Positions 1 through 8,837 of a DNA stretch of 21,325 bases are shown here, piece after piece. Position 1 is the stretch's first letter; each line of letters opens with the position of its first letter. Location: positions 1 through 21,325 of the forward strand of contig JASJQH010000208.1 of NCBI GenBank assembly GCA_040143965.1. Reading direction: 5' to 3'. Made by a program: the position numbers and the translations under genes. Below the pieces are notes generated by a model. That model did not search any database. It worked only from the letters and a program-made list of their open reading frames with translations, and had not been told where the DNA came from. The stretch is from Basidiobolus ranarum. Its lineage: Eukaryota > Basidiobolomycota > Basidiobolomycetes > Basidiobolales.

Positions 1-67
1 ACAGTATATTCCCTATTCAGTATATTATGTTTCACCTTGCAATATCTATGTAAGCCTCATGTATTCC

Positions 68-91
68 TTGATCAGACCTCAGTCTGATCAA
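68..91. other. Perfect stem-loop inside the gypsy LTR
   Basis: TTGATCAGAC (68-77) and GTCTGATCAA (82-91) are perfect reverse complements around a 4-base loop CTCA. It lies 12 bases upstream of the AATAAA signal, so it could fold in the transcript near the LTR polyadenylation site. Any role is inference. The internally deleted second LTR lacks the structure. Confidence 0.6.
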
Positions 92-102
92 CACCAGCTA
101 TC

Positions 103-108
103 AATAAA
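103..108 (+). promoter_or_regulatory. Putative LTR polyadenylation signal AATAAA
   Basis: AATAAA follows the stem-loop and precedes a T-rich CTTGT repeat stretch, the usual order for an LTR polyadenylation region. The signal is short and the element is dead, so present-day activity is doubtful. Confidence 0.4.
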
Positions 109-242
109 GATTCCCACCAAAGCATCTTCCCTGTCTAGTCTTGTCTTGTCTTATCTTGTTTTGCGGTCTACACCCAAGTACTCTCCTGCCTTCTAACCTC
201 TTGTCATTGTTTCCAGTCCTTGTCCAGTTCCTTATTGTGACA

Positions 243-563
243 GGGTCAGTACTATTGTAAATTGATTTTATTTTTGTTAGGGTATTTATTTACTGTGAAT
301 ATCATGATTCTGATCTTGGCATACTCATCTACTACAAATCAAATTTTTTTGTTATTAGATTCTGACATCATACCTGCTGTACCATCCTTTCCTGGCAATC
401 TTGCACAAGTTCAATTATTTTACCTTATATAGAAGTTATGTTCTTGGGAATATTCCGGGAAACCTGACCTATCATATCATCCCACAGATAGTATATTTCT
501 GCCAAGACCTTCCATGGAAGGTGACCTGACCATCCTTACATCATCCCTCTTCAAATTGGTCCT
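243..563. other. Unassigned sequence between two gypsy LTR pieces
   Basis: About 320 bp lie between the end of the first LTR piece and the start of the second. I see no open frame of note and no recognisable protein motif. The only structure is the palindrome at 507-522. It could be what is left of an older element body or genomic DNA trapped between two insertions. Confidence 0.3.
507..522. repeat. 16-bp perfect palindrome
   Basis: ACCTTCCATGGAAGGT equals its own reverse complement. It lies about 40 bp before the inferred start of the second LTR piece. No function can be assigned. Confidence 0.6.
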
Positions 564-678
564 TGTAGTACCCAACACCGTGACACTCAAACTTGCCGTA
601 ATATATTCCTTATTCTGTATATTGTGTTCAACCCTGCAATATCTATATCCAGTCCTTGTCCAGTTCCTTATTGTGACA
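564..678 (+). repeat. Second gypsy LTR copy with internal deletion
   Basis: Starts at TGTAGTACCC and ends at TTGTGACA, so it keeps TG...CA ends. The left part (ATATATTCC.. to CAATATCTAT, 600-646) and the right part (TCCAGTCCTTGTCC..) both match 1-242. About 160 bp that separate them in the first copy (roughly 50-209), including the stem-loop, AATAAA and CTTGT run, are missing. The LTR is therefore an internal-deletion derivative. The exact left boundary is inferred, because the first copy is cut by the window edge. Confidence 0.55.
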
Positions 679-1051
679 GTTTGATCAGACTACTCACACT
701 TGCCTGTACACATTGCTTGATCCCTGTTTTCTAACTTTGCAACCTCTCAAGGTTGGCTTACCTCTTATTACTCATATGTCCCAAGCTTCCCTGTTAACAC
801 AATGGTACCTTCCACCTTTGGACAATTGGTGTAAGTGCATCCTTGTCAAGTCACTACAGGTTCAGTTTACAGTTGTTTTTGGTCAAAGAAGCTTTAGTAG
901 TTGATAAAGATCAAAGGCCATTGATGCAAGCATATTCTTTTATCAAGTTACCAATCATTTCTTCAACAGAAAGTTGGACATTGCATTGTGATTATCATTC
1001 CTGGAGAAACTTGGGGTTTTCAAACTTCCACCTTGCAACATAGTAAGTATT
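679..1051 (+). other. Putative gypsy leader between LTR and gag
   Basis: By position this is the untranslated leader between the LTR end and the gag start codon. I found no convincing primer-binding site directly after 678. Short open frames exist but show no recognisable motif. Confidence 0.35.
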
Positions 1052-1920
1052 ATGTCTACACCAGCCCCAACAATGGAAAATATCATGTGTGCCCTTGCTC
1101 AGCTTCAGCAAGAAAATTAATAACTTTGAGCTTCACTTGCTCAAGTACAGAATACAGCTCCACCCAACAATCCTGCAAATCCAACTCCTGAGCCAAAGAT
1201 TACGTTACCAAATAAGTTTGATGGCTGTTGCCAAAACTATTGTGGTTTTATCAACCAAGTAAACTCATCATCAGGCTACATCCCCATTGCTATCCCTCTG
1301 ACCAAACAAAAGTAGGCATAGTGGGAACAATATTAGCTGGAACAGCTCTATCTTGGTTTGCTCCTTTATGAAAAGTCAATCTCTGCTTCTTTTAAATTTC
1401 CTTGCTGAACTAGAAACTACATTTGCAAATGCAGACAAGGAAAGAACTTCAGCTATCAAGCTCTGTGCACTCAAACAAGGGTCAAAGCCTGCATCAGCTT
1501 ATGCTGCAGAATTTTGCCTTCTTGCCTGTGATCTGAAATGGGGAGAATCTGCCCTCATCAGCCAGCTCCAATATAGACTACAATAAAATATTAAGGATCT
1601 CTTACTCATTATGGCTGACCCCATGACCTTGAGTGATGCTATCCATTAGGCAGTTATATGTGACAACTGGCCAATTGAAAGACAACAACAAAGCAATCAG
1701 GTTCCTTCATACTCTCCTTCCTCAACATCTTCCAGATCTGCCTTCCATCAGACACAAAATACAACTCATGAAGATGACCCAATGCAAATTGATGGAACTT
1801 GATTTGGAATGCTTATCCCTAAAGAGAAATATCAATGCAAACAGGAGAATCTATGCCTCTGTTGTGGAGCTCCTGGACATGCAGCTGGAAACTGTGCAAA
1901 AATTATCCTGGACTTAAGAT
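1052..1920 (+). pseudogene. gag: Decayed Ty3/gypsy Gag with CCHC zinc knuckle
   Basis: Gag coats the element RNA inside cytoplasmic virus-like particles. The start is taken as ATG 1052 (frame begins MSTPAPTMENIM), which hits a stop after about 22 codons. Gag-like sequence then resumes in several frames: a segment ending GTALSWFAPL just before 1370, then a frameshifted stretch FLAELETTFANADKERTS with KQGSKPASAYAAEF at 1401-1584, both typical of fungal gypsy Gag (retrotrans_gag family). A C-x2-C-x4-H-x4-C zinc knuckle is present in frame at 1854-1895 (CLCCGAPGHAAGNC). At least three frameshifts and several stops break the gene, so it is not functional. The family call is firm; exact segment boundaries are not. 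Confidence 0.8.
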
Positions 1921-1986
1921 CAACAATATGCAAGTAGAAGGGAACTCTCCCCAACCATCAGAAAACTTCAACACCCAGCTGCAATA

Positions 1987-2540
1987 ATGGGCATGCAGTT
2001 GGGCCAACCATCTTCAAAAATGTCTCTTCACCATACATTGCAATCTCTGCAGTCATACCAATCATCAAAGCTGCCCATTGCACTCCTGCTACCAAAATCC
2101 AGATCAATAAAAACAACAGCATTTCTTGATTCAGATGCTTCCTCCTGTTCTAATGACTCTGCCTTTGTCAAATCCCACTATATCCATACATTCCAGAAAT
2201 TTAGTCCAGTCATGGTAGAAGTAACTGATGCAAGGCCACTATTATTGGGCTCTCTAACCCATGAGACAACCTTTATAACACTCATGTCCACTGCTCATCA
2301 AGAAGAAATAGCCTTTAATATCATTTCTTCACCTCACCATCTTGTCATCATTGGTGTCGCATGGCTCATGCATCACAACCCAGTAATCAACTGGAAAAAG
2401 AAGATTATCATGTTCAATCAAGTTCCACCTGCTAGTCCATGCAAAGTATCCAACTCATCATCAGCCCAAATCCTCAAAACATCTCTGCACCCAATATCCA
2501 TTGACAGTGCTGCTGAAGAGCTTAAACCAACAAAATCCAT
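1987..2540 (+). pseudogene. Gypsy aspartic protease remnant, catalytic Gly changed
   Basis: The retropepsin region of the gypsy polyprotein. It normally works as a dimer to cut Gag-Pol. The frame is open and shows the usual order: the active-site loop as FLDSDASS (2122-2145), a central VTHETT-like turn seen here as LTHETTFIT, and the closing signature SPHHLVIIGVAWLMHHNP before NWKK. The normal D-S/T-G triad reads D-S-D (codons 2128-2136). The Gly-to-Asp change should abolish activity. The frame continues without a stop into the N-terminus of the RT (ends 2700), which matches the gypsy protease-RT order. Confidence 0.8.
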
Positions 2541-2968
2541 AGTTCCTAAACTGCCACCCAATTACTTAGCTTTTGCAAATATCCTTGGCAAAAAGAAACT
2601 TGATATACTACCAGCTCACTGCCTATCTGATTGCCCTTTAAATCTAAAAGAAGGAAAACAACCACCATTTGGGCCTATATATGAGCAGACCTGGCCATAA
2701 CCCAACATTCTGAAAGAGTATATCATAGAAAATCTGGAGAAAGGATTTATCTGAAATTCAAAGTCTCCAGCAGGCTCTCCATCTTATTTGTAAAGAAAAA
2801 GGATGGATCCCTCCATCTCTGTGCTGATTATCAAGGCCCAAATAGCATTACAGTCAAAAATTGGTACCCTGTGCCATTATTCAACTCACTCTTGGATTAG
2901 CTTGCTTCAGCCAGGGTATTTACAAAGATTGATTCAAGAGGTTTTTACAATCTTATCAGAATCAAACC
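2541..2968 (+). pseudogene. pol: Gypsy reverse transcriptase, N-terminal part only
   Basis: The RT copies element RNA into DNA. Visible landmarks in order are the linker LPPNYLAFANILGKKK, the segment [18 protein letters not shown] (2629-2688), then across stops and a frameshift [17 protein letters not shown], a KKDGS-like segment (2797 on), [17 protein letters not shown] and VFTKIDSRGFYNLIRIKPG. The sequence then jumps straight to the RNase H connection. The fingers/palm core with the MPFGL motif and the YxDD catalytic box is missing, so this is a deletion derivative and not a case of point decay alone. Confidence 0.8.
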
Positions 2969-3525
2969 AGGAACTATTTGACTGTAAACAATCTTGCCCA
3001 CAAGCATTTGCAACTTTAAAGAATGCTTTTATCTAAGCACCAATGCTGGAACTTCCCAAACTAGACAAGCCATTTATTGTTGAAACCAATGAATCTGACT
3101 TTGCTCTAGGAGCAGCATAACACAGTATGGTGACAACAACTTACTACTCCCTATTGCCTCTTACTCAAGAGAGTTCTCTGCAGCAAAAATCAACTATAAC
3201 ATCTATGACATGGAACCATTAGCAATCAATGCTGCATTTGAACAATGACAACAGTACTTGGATGGAGCTAATCACACAATCACTGTCTATTGTAATCATA
3301 AGAATCAACAGTATTTTAGTACAACCAAAGTTCTCACCCTGTGTCAAGCAAGAAGGTCATTATTTCTTGCCAGTTTTAATTTTGTGATTACATATTGACA
3401 GGTAGCCAGCAAGGAAAAACTGATGCCTTATCATGTAGAGCAGAATATCAGGCTAAAGAAGGGGATGAGGCCTTTGGCCAGCAAACTCTTCCCCTAACAA
3501 AAATAAAATTGATTAGAATTGGATA
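2969..3525 (+). pseudogene. pol: Gypsy RNase H domain remnant
   Basis: RNase H degrades the RNA strand during reverse transcription. After the deletion point the frame reads QAFATLKNAFI (3001-3033), then LDKPFIVETNESDFALGAA (3064-3117). The catalytic TDASD motif reads TNESD because the first Asp codon is AAT at 3088-3090. Further on, pieces equivalent to YSREFSAAEINYDIYD, YCNHKNQQYFSTTK and SQQGKTDALSCRAEYQAKE (3404-3460) follow in the normal order, interrupted by stops, one of them a TGA at a position normally encoding Trp (3246-3248). Integrase, chromodomain and 3' LTR do not follow, so the 3' half of the element is absent. Confidence 0.8.
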
Positions 3526-4375
3526 TGATCTACCCTTCTGGATTGTAATAACATCAGAAAGCCATCCCAATATTAGTGGCTGGCATTCTGCCAGGGATTT
3601 TGATGGTGTGATGGTAGTTTCTTGAAGGTATTTTGATGGTGTTCATACATGTTAAAATATTGATCCTCCAACTTGGCATGCATTATTTGATTTCTGGCAA
3701 TTTTTGCAAAAAGCTAATTTTTGAATGGCCAATTACTGGGTTTACTGCTGTAGGAACTTGAATTAATATGCATGCCTTTATTTATACATTTTAGGCTTTG
3801 TATTCCGGCCATAATGAGGATCAAAAAATTCAAGAATCTCATTGTGCTTAGTCTCTCTATATGCACATACTTGACTGATCAGACATAACTCAACAACATC
3901 AATATGCTTTGCCAGCAAACTAATGGTGGGAAAATTGCTAAACATCTGGAATTTTGAATAGTACTAACACTTGGCAAATAGCTGACTCTTGTTACCATTC
4001 ACAATGAGAATAAGCTATTGGATTTGGGCAGATTTCCATCAAGAGTTGAGCCAATATATACCCAACTTGCCTTCAACAAATGTCCTGCCACAAGTAGAAG
4101 TGTCACTGCTTGAATAGATTACCCCATGGCTAAAACAATAATACTACATTTCTTGATCTATCTCACCAAGAAGTCTGTCTTGCAGCTTTCCTAGAAATAC
4201 TGTCAGATAATCACGCAAACAAAAGAGTTCAAATTATGGAGGTTCTTACTCTATGTCCCTGGATTGGGCATTGTTGCTTTTGTTTTGCTCAAATAATGCA
4301 AAAACCTATGAGCACATTGAAAAGAGCCATTAGTTGGAGGTTATATATACTGTGGAGTCTTCTAAACCCATCTCA
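3526..4375. other. Unassigned region between gypsy and Tnp2 remnants
   Basis: About 850 bp. Plus-strand frames are short. On the minus strand there are mildly coding-like stretches (for example about 3640-3720 and 4030-4130), and the region lies directly downstream, on that strand, of the Tnp2-like fragment at 4376-4839. It could hold later parts of that transposon, but I could not match it to any known domain. A 13-base motif ATTTTGATGGTGT occurs twice (near 3598 and 3632). Confidence 0.3.
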
Positions 4376-4839
4376 TTACATTACATTCAAAACTTTAAGA
4401 TGAGGAGTCAAAGGTATGTTGGCTAAATATGAACAATATTTTCCTAATTCAGTGATTGCTAATTGTGTGCAAACAGTACATGACTTCAGGTTCTTCAGAT
4501 CACCGGTGAGAGCAAAACCACTATTTGGACTTGAAGTTAGCTTCATTACTGAAGGATCATCAGTCATATACTTGACTAATGTTTTTCACTTGTACCTGGT
4601 CTGTGGCAAGCAACAGTTGCCAATCAACTGTGGTAAAAGTGTAAGAAAACCAATAAACACCTGGTCACAAAGATTGGATTGGACGCTCCACTCCTCAATA
4701 ATCAAAGCTGCTTCCTTTACTGTGAGTGTTATGAGTGGACTAATACCTGCTGATAACCAAGAGTCCGAAGTAAAACCATCATCTTATTCATCAACTTGTG
4801 ATATGCTACCATCAGTACTTGAATTAGCAAGGTGAACAT
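4376..4839 (-). pseudogene. Tnp2-like transposase, N-terminal fragment (copy 1)
   Basis: The minus frame 4567-4376 encodes CxxC-bearing sequence: PNSGFALTGDLKNLKSCTVC followed by NIPLTPHLKVLNV. This resembles the part of CACTA/EnSpm Tnp2 transposases just before the catalytic domain, where a Cys pair is followed by an IPLIPRLKxLY-type segment. The same stretch recurs in the plus-strand copy at 12044-12150 (LKNPKSCMVCAQVAMTES), which confirms that it belongs to a repeated element. Upstream on this strand (4839-4570) an acidic and hydrophobic stretch with ISPLITLTVKEAALIIEE continues the N-terminal region, broken by a stop. The catalytic part is not recognisable downstream. The family name is inferred from motif order. 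Confidence 0.55.
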
Positions 4840-5240
4840 ATAAAATTTAGGGCTTTGAACTGATGAAATCCAACTTCAATTATCTTCAAATACAGCTATA
4901 GCACTTTTTTGGATGTATCCTAAGTCTGCCAATAACTTCCTAAACCACGTAGCTTCTTATGTAGCAGTAGAGGCAGCCATATACTATGCTTCTGTAGTGG
5001 AAAATGTTATGGTTGGTTGCTTCTTACTATTCCAAGTTATGGCTCAATTACCTTAGAGAAAAGTGTACCCGGTTGTTGATCTTCTATGATCAAAGTTTCT
5101 TTCCCAGTCTGCATCACTGCAGCCTTCAAACCTTTGTGCATCAGGAGTGGCAGAGTATTCCAGAACTAGATCTACAGTTTCTCTGAAATATCTGAATATT
5201 TGTTGTACTGCAGTTTTATGCTTTGATATAAGAGTTGCTA
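4840..5240 (-). pseudogene. pol: Stray copia RNase H fragment
   Basis: On the minus strand this reads, in copia order, EHKTAV-, FRYFRETVDLVLEYSATPDAQ-, SDADWERNFDHRRSTTGYTF, a SKKQPTITFSTTEA stretch, LGYIQKSAIAVFEDN and VQSPKFYM. The sequence is the same domain found at the 3' end of A1, A2 and A3. It lies just past the 3' end of A1 on the same strand, so this domain occurs twice in a row there. It contains several stops. Its downstream end (4840) is fused to the Tnp2-like fragment. Confidence 0.75.
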
Positions 5241-5301
5241 TTTACCTCATTTCACCATTTCTACTCAACTAGATATTTTGTAATTGTCTTAAACCTCACT
5301 T

Positions 5302-5990
5302 TTATCTTAATAATTTAAAAGGTGCTTTAGCCAGAGGTTTGGTTAAGATGTCAGCAATCATTTCTGCTTTAGGACAATAGAGAAGTTGAATTAAGTCATC
5401 CTCTATTGCTTTTCTAACAAAATGCTGCCTAATACCTGAATGTTTTGTTCTAGTATAAAAAGCAGGGTTTTTAGCTGACGAAATATAACTTGGATTATCT
5501 TCAAACACAGTAATAGCACATTTTTGCATGTATCCTTAGTCTGCAAACAACTTCTTAAAACTCATAGCTATTTGTCTGGCAGCAGAGGCAGCCATATACC
5601 CTGCTTCTGTAGTGAAAGTGCTCCAGTTGGTTGCTTTGTACTATTTGAAGTTGAGGCTCCATAACCATAGAGAAGAGCATATCCAGTTGTCAATCTTCTA
5701 TCATTGAGGTTTCTTCCCCAGTCTGTATGACTCTAGCCTTCAAACTTTTGTGCATCAGGTGTGGGAGTGTATTCCAAACCTTAATCTACTGTTCCTCTCA
5801 AGTACACAAATATTTGTTTCACTGCAGTTTTGTGTTCATATCTAAAATTTATGAGATATTGCCTGTCAGTTCCCACTGCTACAGCAATTTCTGGACATGT
5901 TCCAACCATTGTATACAATGAACTACCCACCATGGATTGATAAGGGAGCTCCTGGCTTTGATTTGAGTTGTATTGGGCCAAATTGGATGA
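5302..5990 (-). pseudogene. pol: Copia A1 RNase H and polyprotein C-terminus
   Basis: The region starts with the copia segment [20 protein letters not shown] (about 5952-5890), then EIAVAVGT and EHKTAVKQIFVYLRGTVD (ends 5781). Decayed DAQKFEG/DRRLTTGYA-like and SKKQP-like pieces follow in shifted frames, and the C-terminal frame 5529-5302 encodes ITVFEDNPSYISSAKNPAF, then TRTKHSGIRQHFVRKAIE and the ILTKPL tail. The last motif marks the end of the pol polyprotein. Several frameshifts separate these blocks. Confidence 0.8.
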
Positions 5991-6800
5991 AATTTTGATT
6001 TACTTCACATTGAGATCCATTGGTGTTGATACAGGCTGAATATTCACCGTGTTGAAGCATTTAAAGATATCTATGATGTATCCAATTTGATTCACTATGA
6101 TTTTTGGATTAGGTTCATCTTTCTTGATTTGGATGCTAAGGAAACAATTTAATTCATTCATATCAGTTGTCTGAATTTGGTTTGATAATCTGCTTTTTGT
6201 CTGATTATGTGCTTCTCAAGCTTTGTGGCTATGATCAAGTCCTCTACATATAGTGCCAAGATAAGGATCCTATACTGTGATCTGCTGTTTATTTTTGGAA
6301 TTCTTGTGATTCCAAATAGAAATCTATCTTGTTGTATCATGCCCTGCATGCTTACTTGAGTCCATATAGCCATATTTGCAATTGACAGACCATATCAGGG
6401 TGGTTGGGGCCAACAAATCCATATGTGTGCTCTATATAGATCTCTTCTTCTAGATTTCCATTCAGAAAGGCTGATTTTTGCATCTGTTTGATGTAAATCA
6501 AGATTATGGATGGCTTAGAGTGCCAGGATTGTTCTGATTGAGGTAAGGTTAGCTACTGAAGCAAATGTTTTATTAAAATCAACTCCTGGGGACCAGTTAT
6601 AACCTTTTGCAGCTAATGTTTCTTTATACTTTTCGATGGTTCCATCAGCTTGGCTTTTGGCTTTGTATATCCATTTGCAACCTGTTGGCTTTCCCCCTAA
6701 TGGTAGGGGACTTAAAACCCATATTTGATTGTCACAAAGTGAAGAAAACTCATCAGACAATGCTTTTTCAGTAATCTTAACTCTGGATGCTCCAGAGATT
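5991..6800 (-). pseudogene. pol: Copia A1 reverse transcriptase, active site reads YVED
   Basis: The frame 6760-6515 carries the copia RT start: PLGGKPTGCKWIYKAKS, GTIEKYKETLAAKGYNWSPG and VDFNKTFASVANLTSIRTIL. A second frame (6373-6158) carries ILILALYVEDLIIATK. The catalytic box YVDD reads YVED, with the Glu codon at 6244-6242. The linking region with the GLKQxPRAW-type motif is degraded. Change of the first catalytic Asp to Glu, together with frameshifts, means no polymerase activity. Confidence 0.8.
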
Positions 6801-7079
6801 AATTTGGAGTCTGTGGCTTGTCACATAATGCTGCATACACATATACATAATCATTGAAAGTGATCCACCTGGTTCCTGGCTAGTTTCACCTTCTGGATCA
6901 TTTTTGAGTTCCTGAATCATCCTCTGCTGTAATTGAGCCTGGAATTTTGTTGCTTAAGGCTCAGATAGAGCTGGAAGTTTGTCAGACACTTTATAAATAG
7001 TGCTGATTGTGCTTTCTGGATCAAGAACTGTGATTTGAGATGAAAAATCTACTTTTTCATCAATAAATCACATCTCTGT
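6801..7079 (-). other. Copia A1 linker between integrase and RT
   Basis: By position this is the poorly conserved Ser/Pro-rich linker of copia polyproteins. The equivalent stretches in A2 (10601-10870) and A3 (13514-13790) are also badly decayed. No domain is visible. Confidence 0.5.
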
Positions 7080-7925
7080 ACCTAATGACCTTCTAATTTT
7101 TAGTAGCACACAGTCTTTTGGCCTTAGAGGCATTGGAGTAACCAAGAAATATGCATTTTCTGCTTTTGGGTTCCAATTTAGAGCTTTTTTTGAGTAGGAA
7201 TAAGGCTATAGACAGTGCAATCAATGATCCTGAGATGATCCACACTTGGCTTTGATCCATATGGGGCTTAAAATGGAGTATAATTTTGCAGTAATCTTGT
7301 TGGGCATCTGTTTGCAAATGAGACTGCAATGGAGCCAGATTCAGCCCAATATTGGTAATCCATTTTTTGCTCATATAACATTAATCTTGCCATCTTCATT
7401 TTGGTCCTATTAGCACATTCTGCAACTCCATTTTGCAGTGGAGTATAAGGCACAGTAGGTTGATGCTTAATTCCATGTTAAGTACAAAAATTAGCAAAGT
7501 CTTCAGAGCAGTATTGTTCACCATTATCACTCCTTAGCACCCATATTTTTTATGCCAAATCTTTTTATGCCATTGCTTCAAAGGGCTTGAACCTAGCTAA
7601 GGATTTAGATCTTGATTTGAGGCAGAATACACAAGTATATCTTGTTTTATCATCAATACAGGTCATAAAGTACCTGTTGCCACCTAATGAGATATTTCAC
7701 ATGGGCCCACATAGGTCAGAATGAATCAGGGCCAAACTCTGAGTGGATTTGATTTCTCTGGAGCTTGAAAATGGCTGTCTGTGATGTTTTCCATATATGC
7801 AGCCTTCACATAGATCCAATTAAGTTTTATTTTTAATTTCTAAGCCTGAACCAAGCTAATTTTGAAACATTTGGTTCAGTCTTTGTTCCCCAAGGGGACC
7901 TAATCATCTATGCTATGCCATACAG
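7080..7925 (-). pseudogene. int: Copia A1 integrase remnant
   Basis: Integrase inserts the cDNA into the genome. On the minus strand the HHCC zinc domain tail CEGCIYGKHHRQPFSSS (about 7813-7763) is followed by the catalytic core with LIHSDLCGPM (first Asp, about 7720-7690), CIDDKTRYT, a SDNGEQY segment (second Asp, about 7532-7512) and LQNGVAECANRTKMKMARL (Glu, frame 7453-7268). The DDE triad can thus be seen, but in different frames. The C-terminal part LEPKSRKCIFLGYSN is in frame 7374-7093. The GAG_pre-integrase part upstream is shortened by a deletion. Confidence 0.8.
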
Positions 7926-7930
7926 CTTTT

Positions 7931-8215
7931 TCACTTGTTTTGGCCAAGTTTGCATGCTCTGAATGCATCCAGTGCATAGTCATTACTTGAGTAAACTTCC
8001 CATGTTTGGATAGGCTTTAAGCTGGAAAACCAATGTTTCTTGTTTGATATATGCTGGGAAGCTCCTGAATCAATGTACCACATTTCAGAGTCTTCCTTAG
8101 TGGTTACCAATGGGGCAGACACAAATTGATGATCTCCATCAGTGCTTACTTGATTTGCTTGTTCCAATTTCAGCTTTTTGGCAAAAATCCTTTTGCTGCA
8201 AACTTTGAATAAATG
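7931..8215 (-). pseudogene. Copia A1 aspartic protease start, DSGAS intact, then deleted
   Basis: The frame 8494-7931 encodes EMWYIDSGASQHISNKKHW. The catalytic Asp codon is 8071-8069 and the D-S-G triad is intact. Soon after, ...YALDAFRACKLGQNK joins sequence that in A2 lies about 250 bp further on (ALDTVGKG... to ...TCKLGKNW). Most of the protease body and the start of the pre-integrase region have therefore been removed in this copy. Confidence 0.8.
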
Positions 8216-8833
8216 GCCTGCTTTCTTGAAATACTTGCTGATGATTGATTTCCTATTAGGGCCACCATTATTGAAGCCTAAAAATGCCTGTTCTGCCAAA
8301 TTTTGCTGAGAATTTGATCTCCTTAATACCTCATTCACAAGCCTAGCAACAAAATATTCCATTGTTAATGGCTCTGATCTTGATTCTAGGGCAAATGCAA
8401 GGTTCCCAAGCTTGTCTGGCAGGCTCCTAAGTAGTGGCATGACTAAGTCATCTTCATTTAGAGGTGCTCCAATGGATGAGAGCTGATCAGCCATAGTTTT
8501 ATCTAATTTATGTGATTAAGCATCAAGTGTTTCTCAAGCATTTTGGATACTTTTGGTTGATTATATATACTTCAATTGAGAGTCTTAGAGATGTAAACAA
8601 AGTGTAGAGTGTGCTCTCCTCTTCTTCTTGTGAAAGGTAACAATAGCTTTGGGTGGATCCTTGGGCTCTATTTCTTCTACTTTAACAAATACCCAAAGGT
8701 CCTTGTCTTCAAGCACCACTTGCATCTTGAACTTCCAAAGGTGAAAGTCTTCACCATTAAACCTCTCTGTGGATGCCAAAACGTTGGTTATAGTACTGGT
8801 AGATATTCCTTTAATGGCTAGCTCAGGGCTCAT
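8216..8833 (-). pseudogene. gag: Copia A1 Gag (UBN2-type) with broken zinc knuckle
   Basis: The N-terminal frame 8833-8585 has the copia Gag signature RFNGEDFHLWKFKMQVVLED, and the frame 8494-7931 continues with LPDKLGNLAFALESRSEPLT and EYFVARLVNEVLRR, matching the UBN2/gag-polypeptide family. The knuckle reads SKYFKKAGHLFKVC: His and the last Cys remain, the first two Cys are gone. The first ATG (8833) sits inside the TATGAGC motif that looks like a primer-binding site, so it is probably not the ancestral start. By comparison with family B, the original ATG is likely the ATT at 8815-8813. That is inference. Confidence 0.75.
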
Positions 8834-8837
8834 AGCT

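Larger units (their letters stand above)
1..242 (+). repeat. Ty3/gypsy LTR, 5' end cut by the window edge
   Basis: Direct repeat partner of 564-678. The opening bases (GTATATTCC.., then CAATATCTAT) match the copy starting near 598, and the closing TCCAGTCCTTGTCCAG...TTGTGACA matches 646-678. The segment also carries an AATAAA signal followed by a run of CTTGT-type repeats (about 133-162), as expected for the R/U5 part of an LTR. Its right end is placed at GTGACA (242) because the homology stops there. Assignment to gypsy rather than copia is inferred from the gypsy gag-pol that follows; the window does not contain the element's other end. Confidence 0.6.

Noticed and set aside
3595-3645. Two ATTTTGATGGTGT motifs as a minisatellite
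   Set aside because: Only two copies with unrelated sequence between; too little to call a repeat array.
4416-4835. Plus-strand 139-codon frame as a host gene
   Set aside because: The opposite strand carries Tnp2-like motifs shared with 12044-12150; the plus frame has no motif and no conserved counterpart.
8609-8821. Plus-strand 70-codon frame
   Set aside because: Antisense shadow of the A1 Gag N-terminus, which has a family signature.
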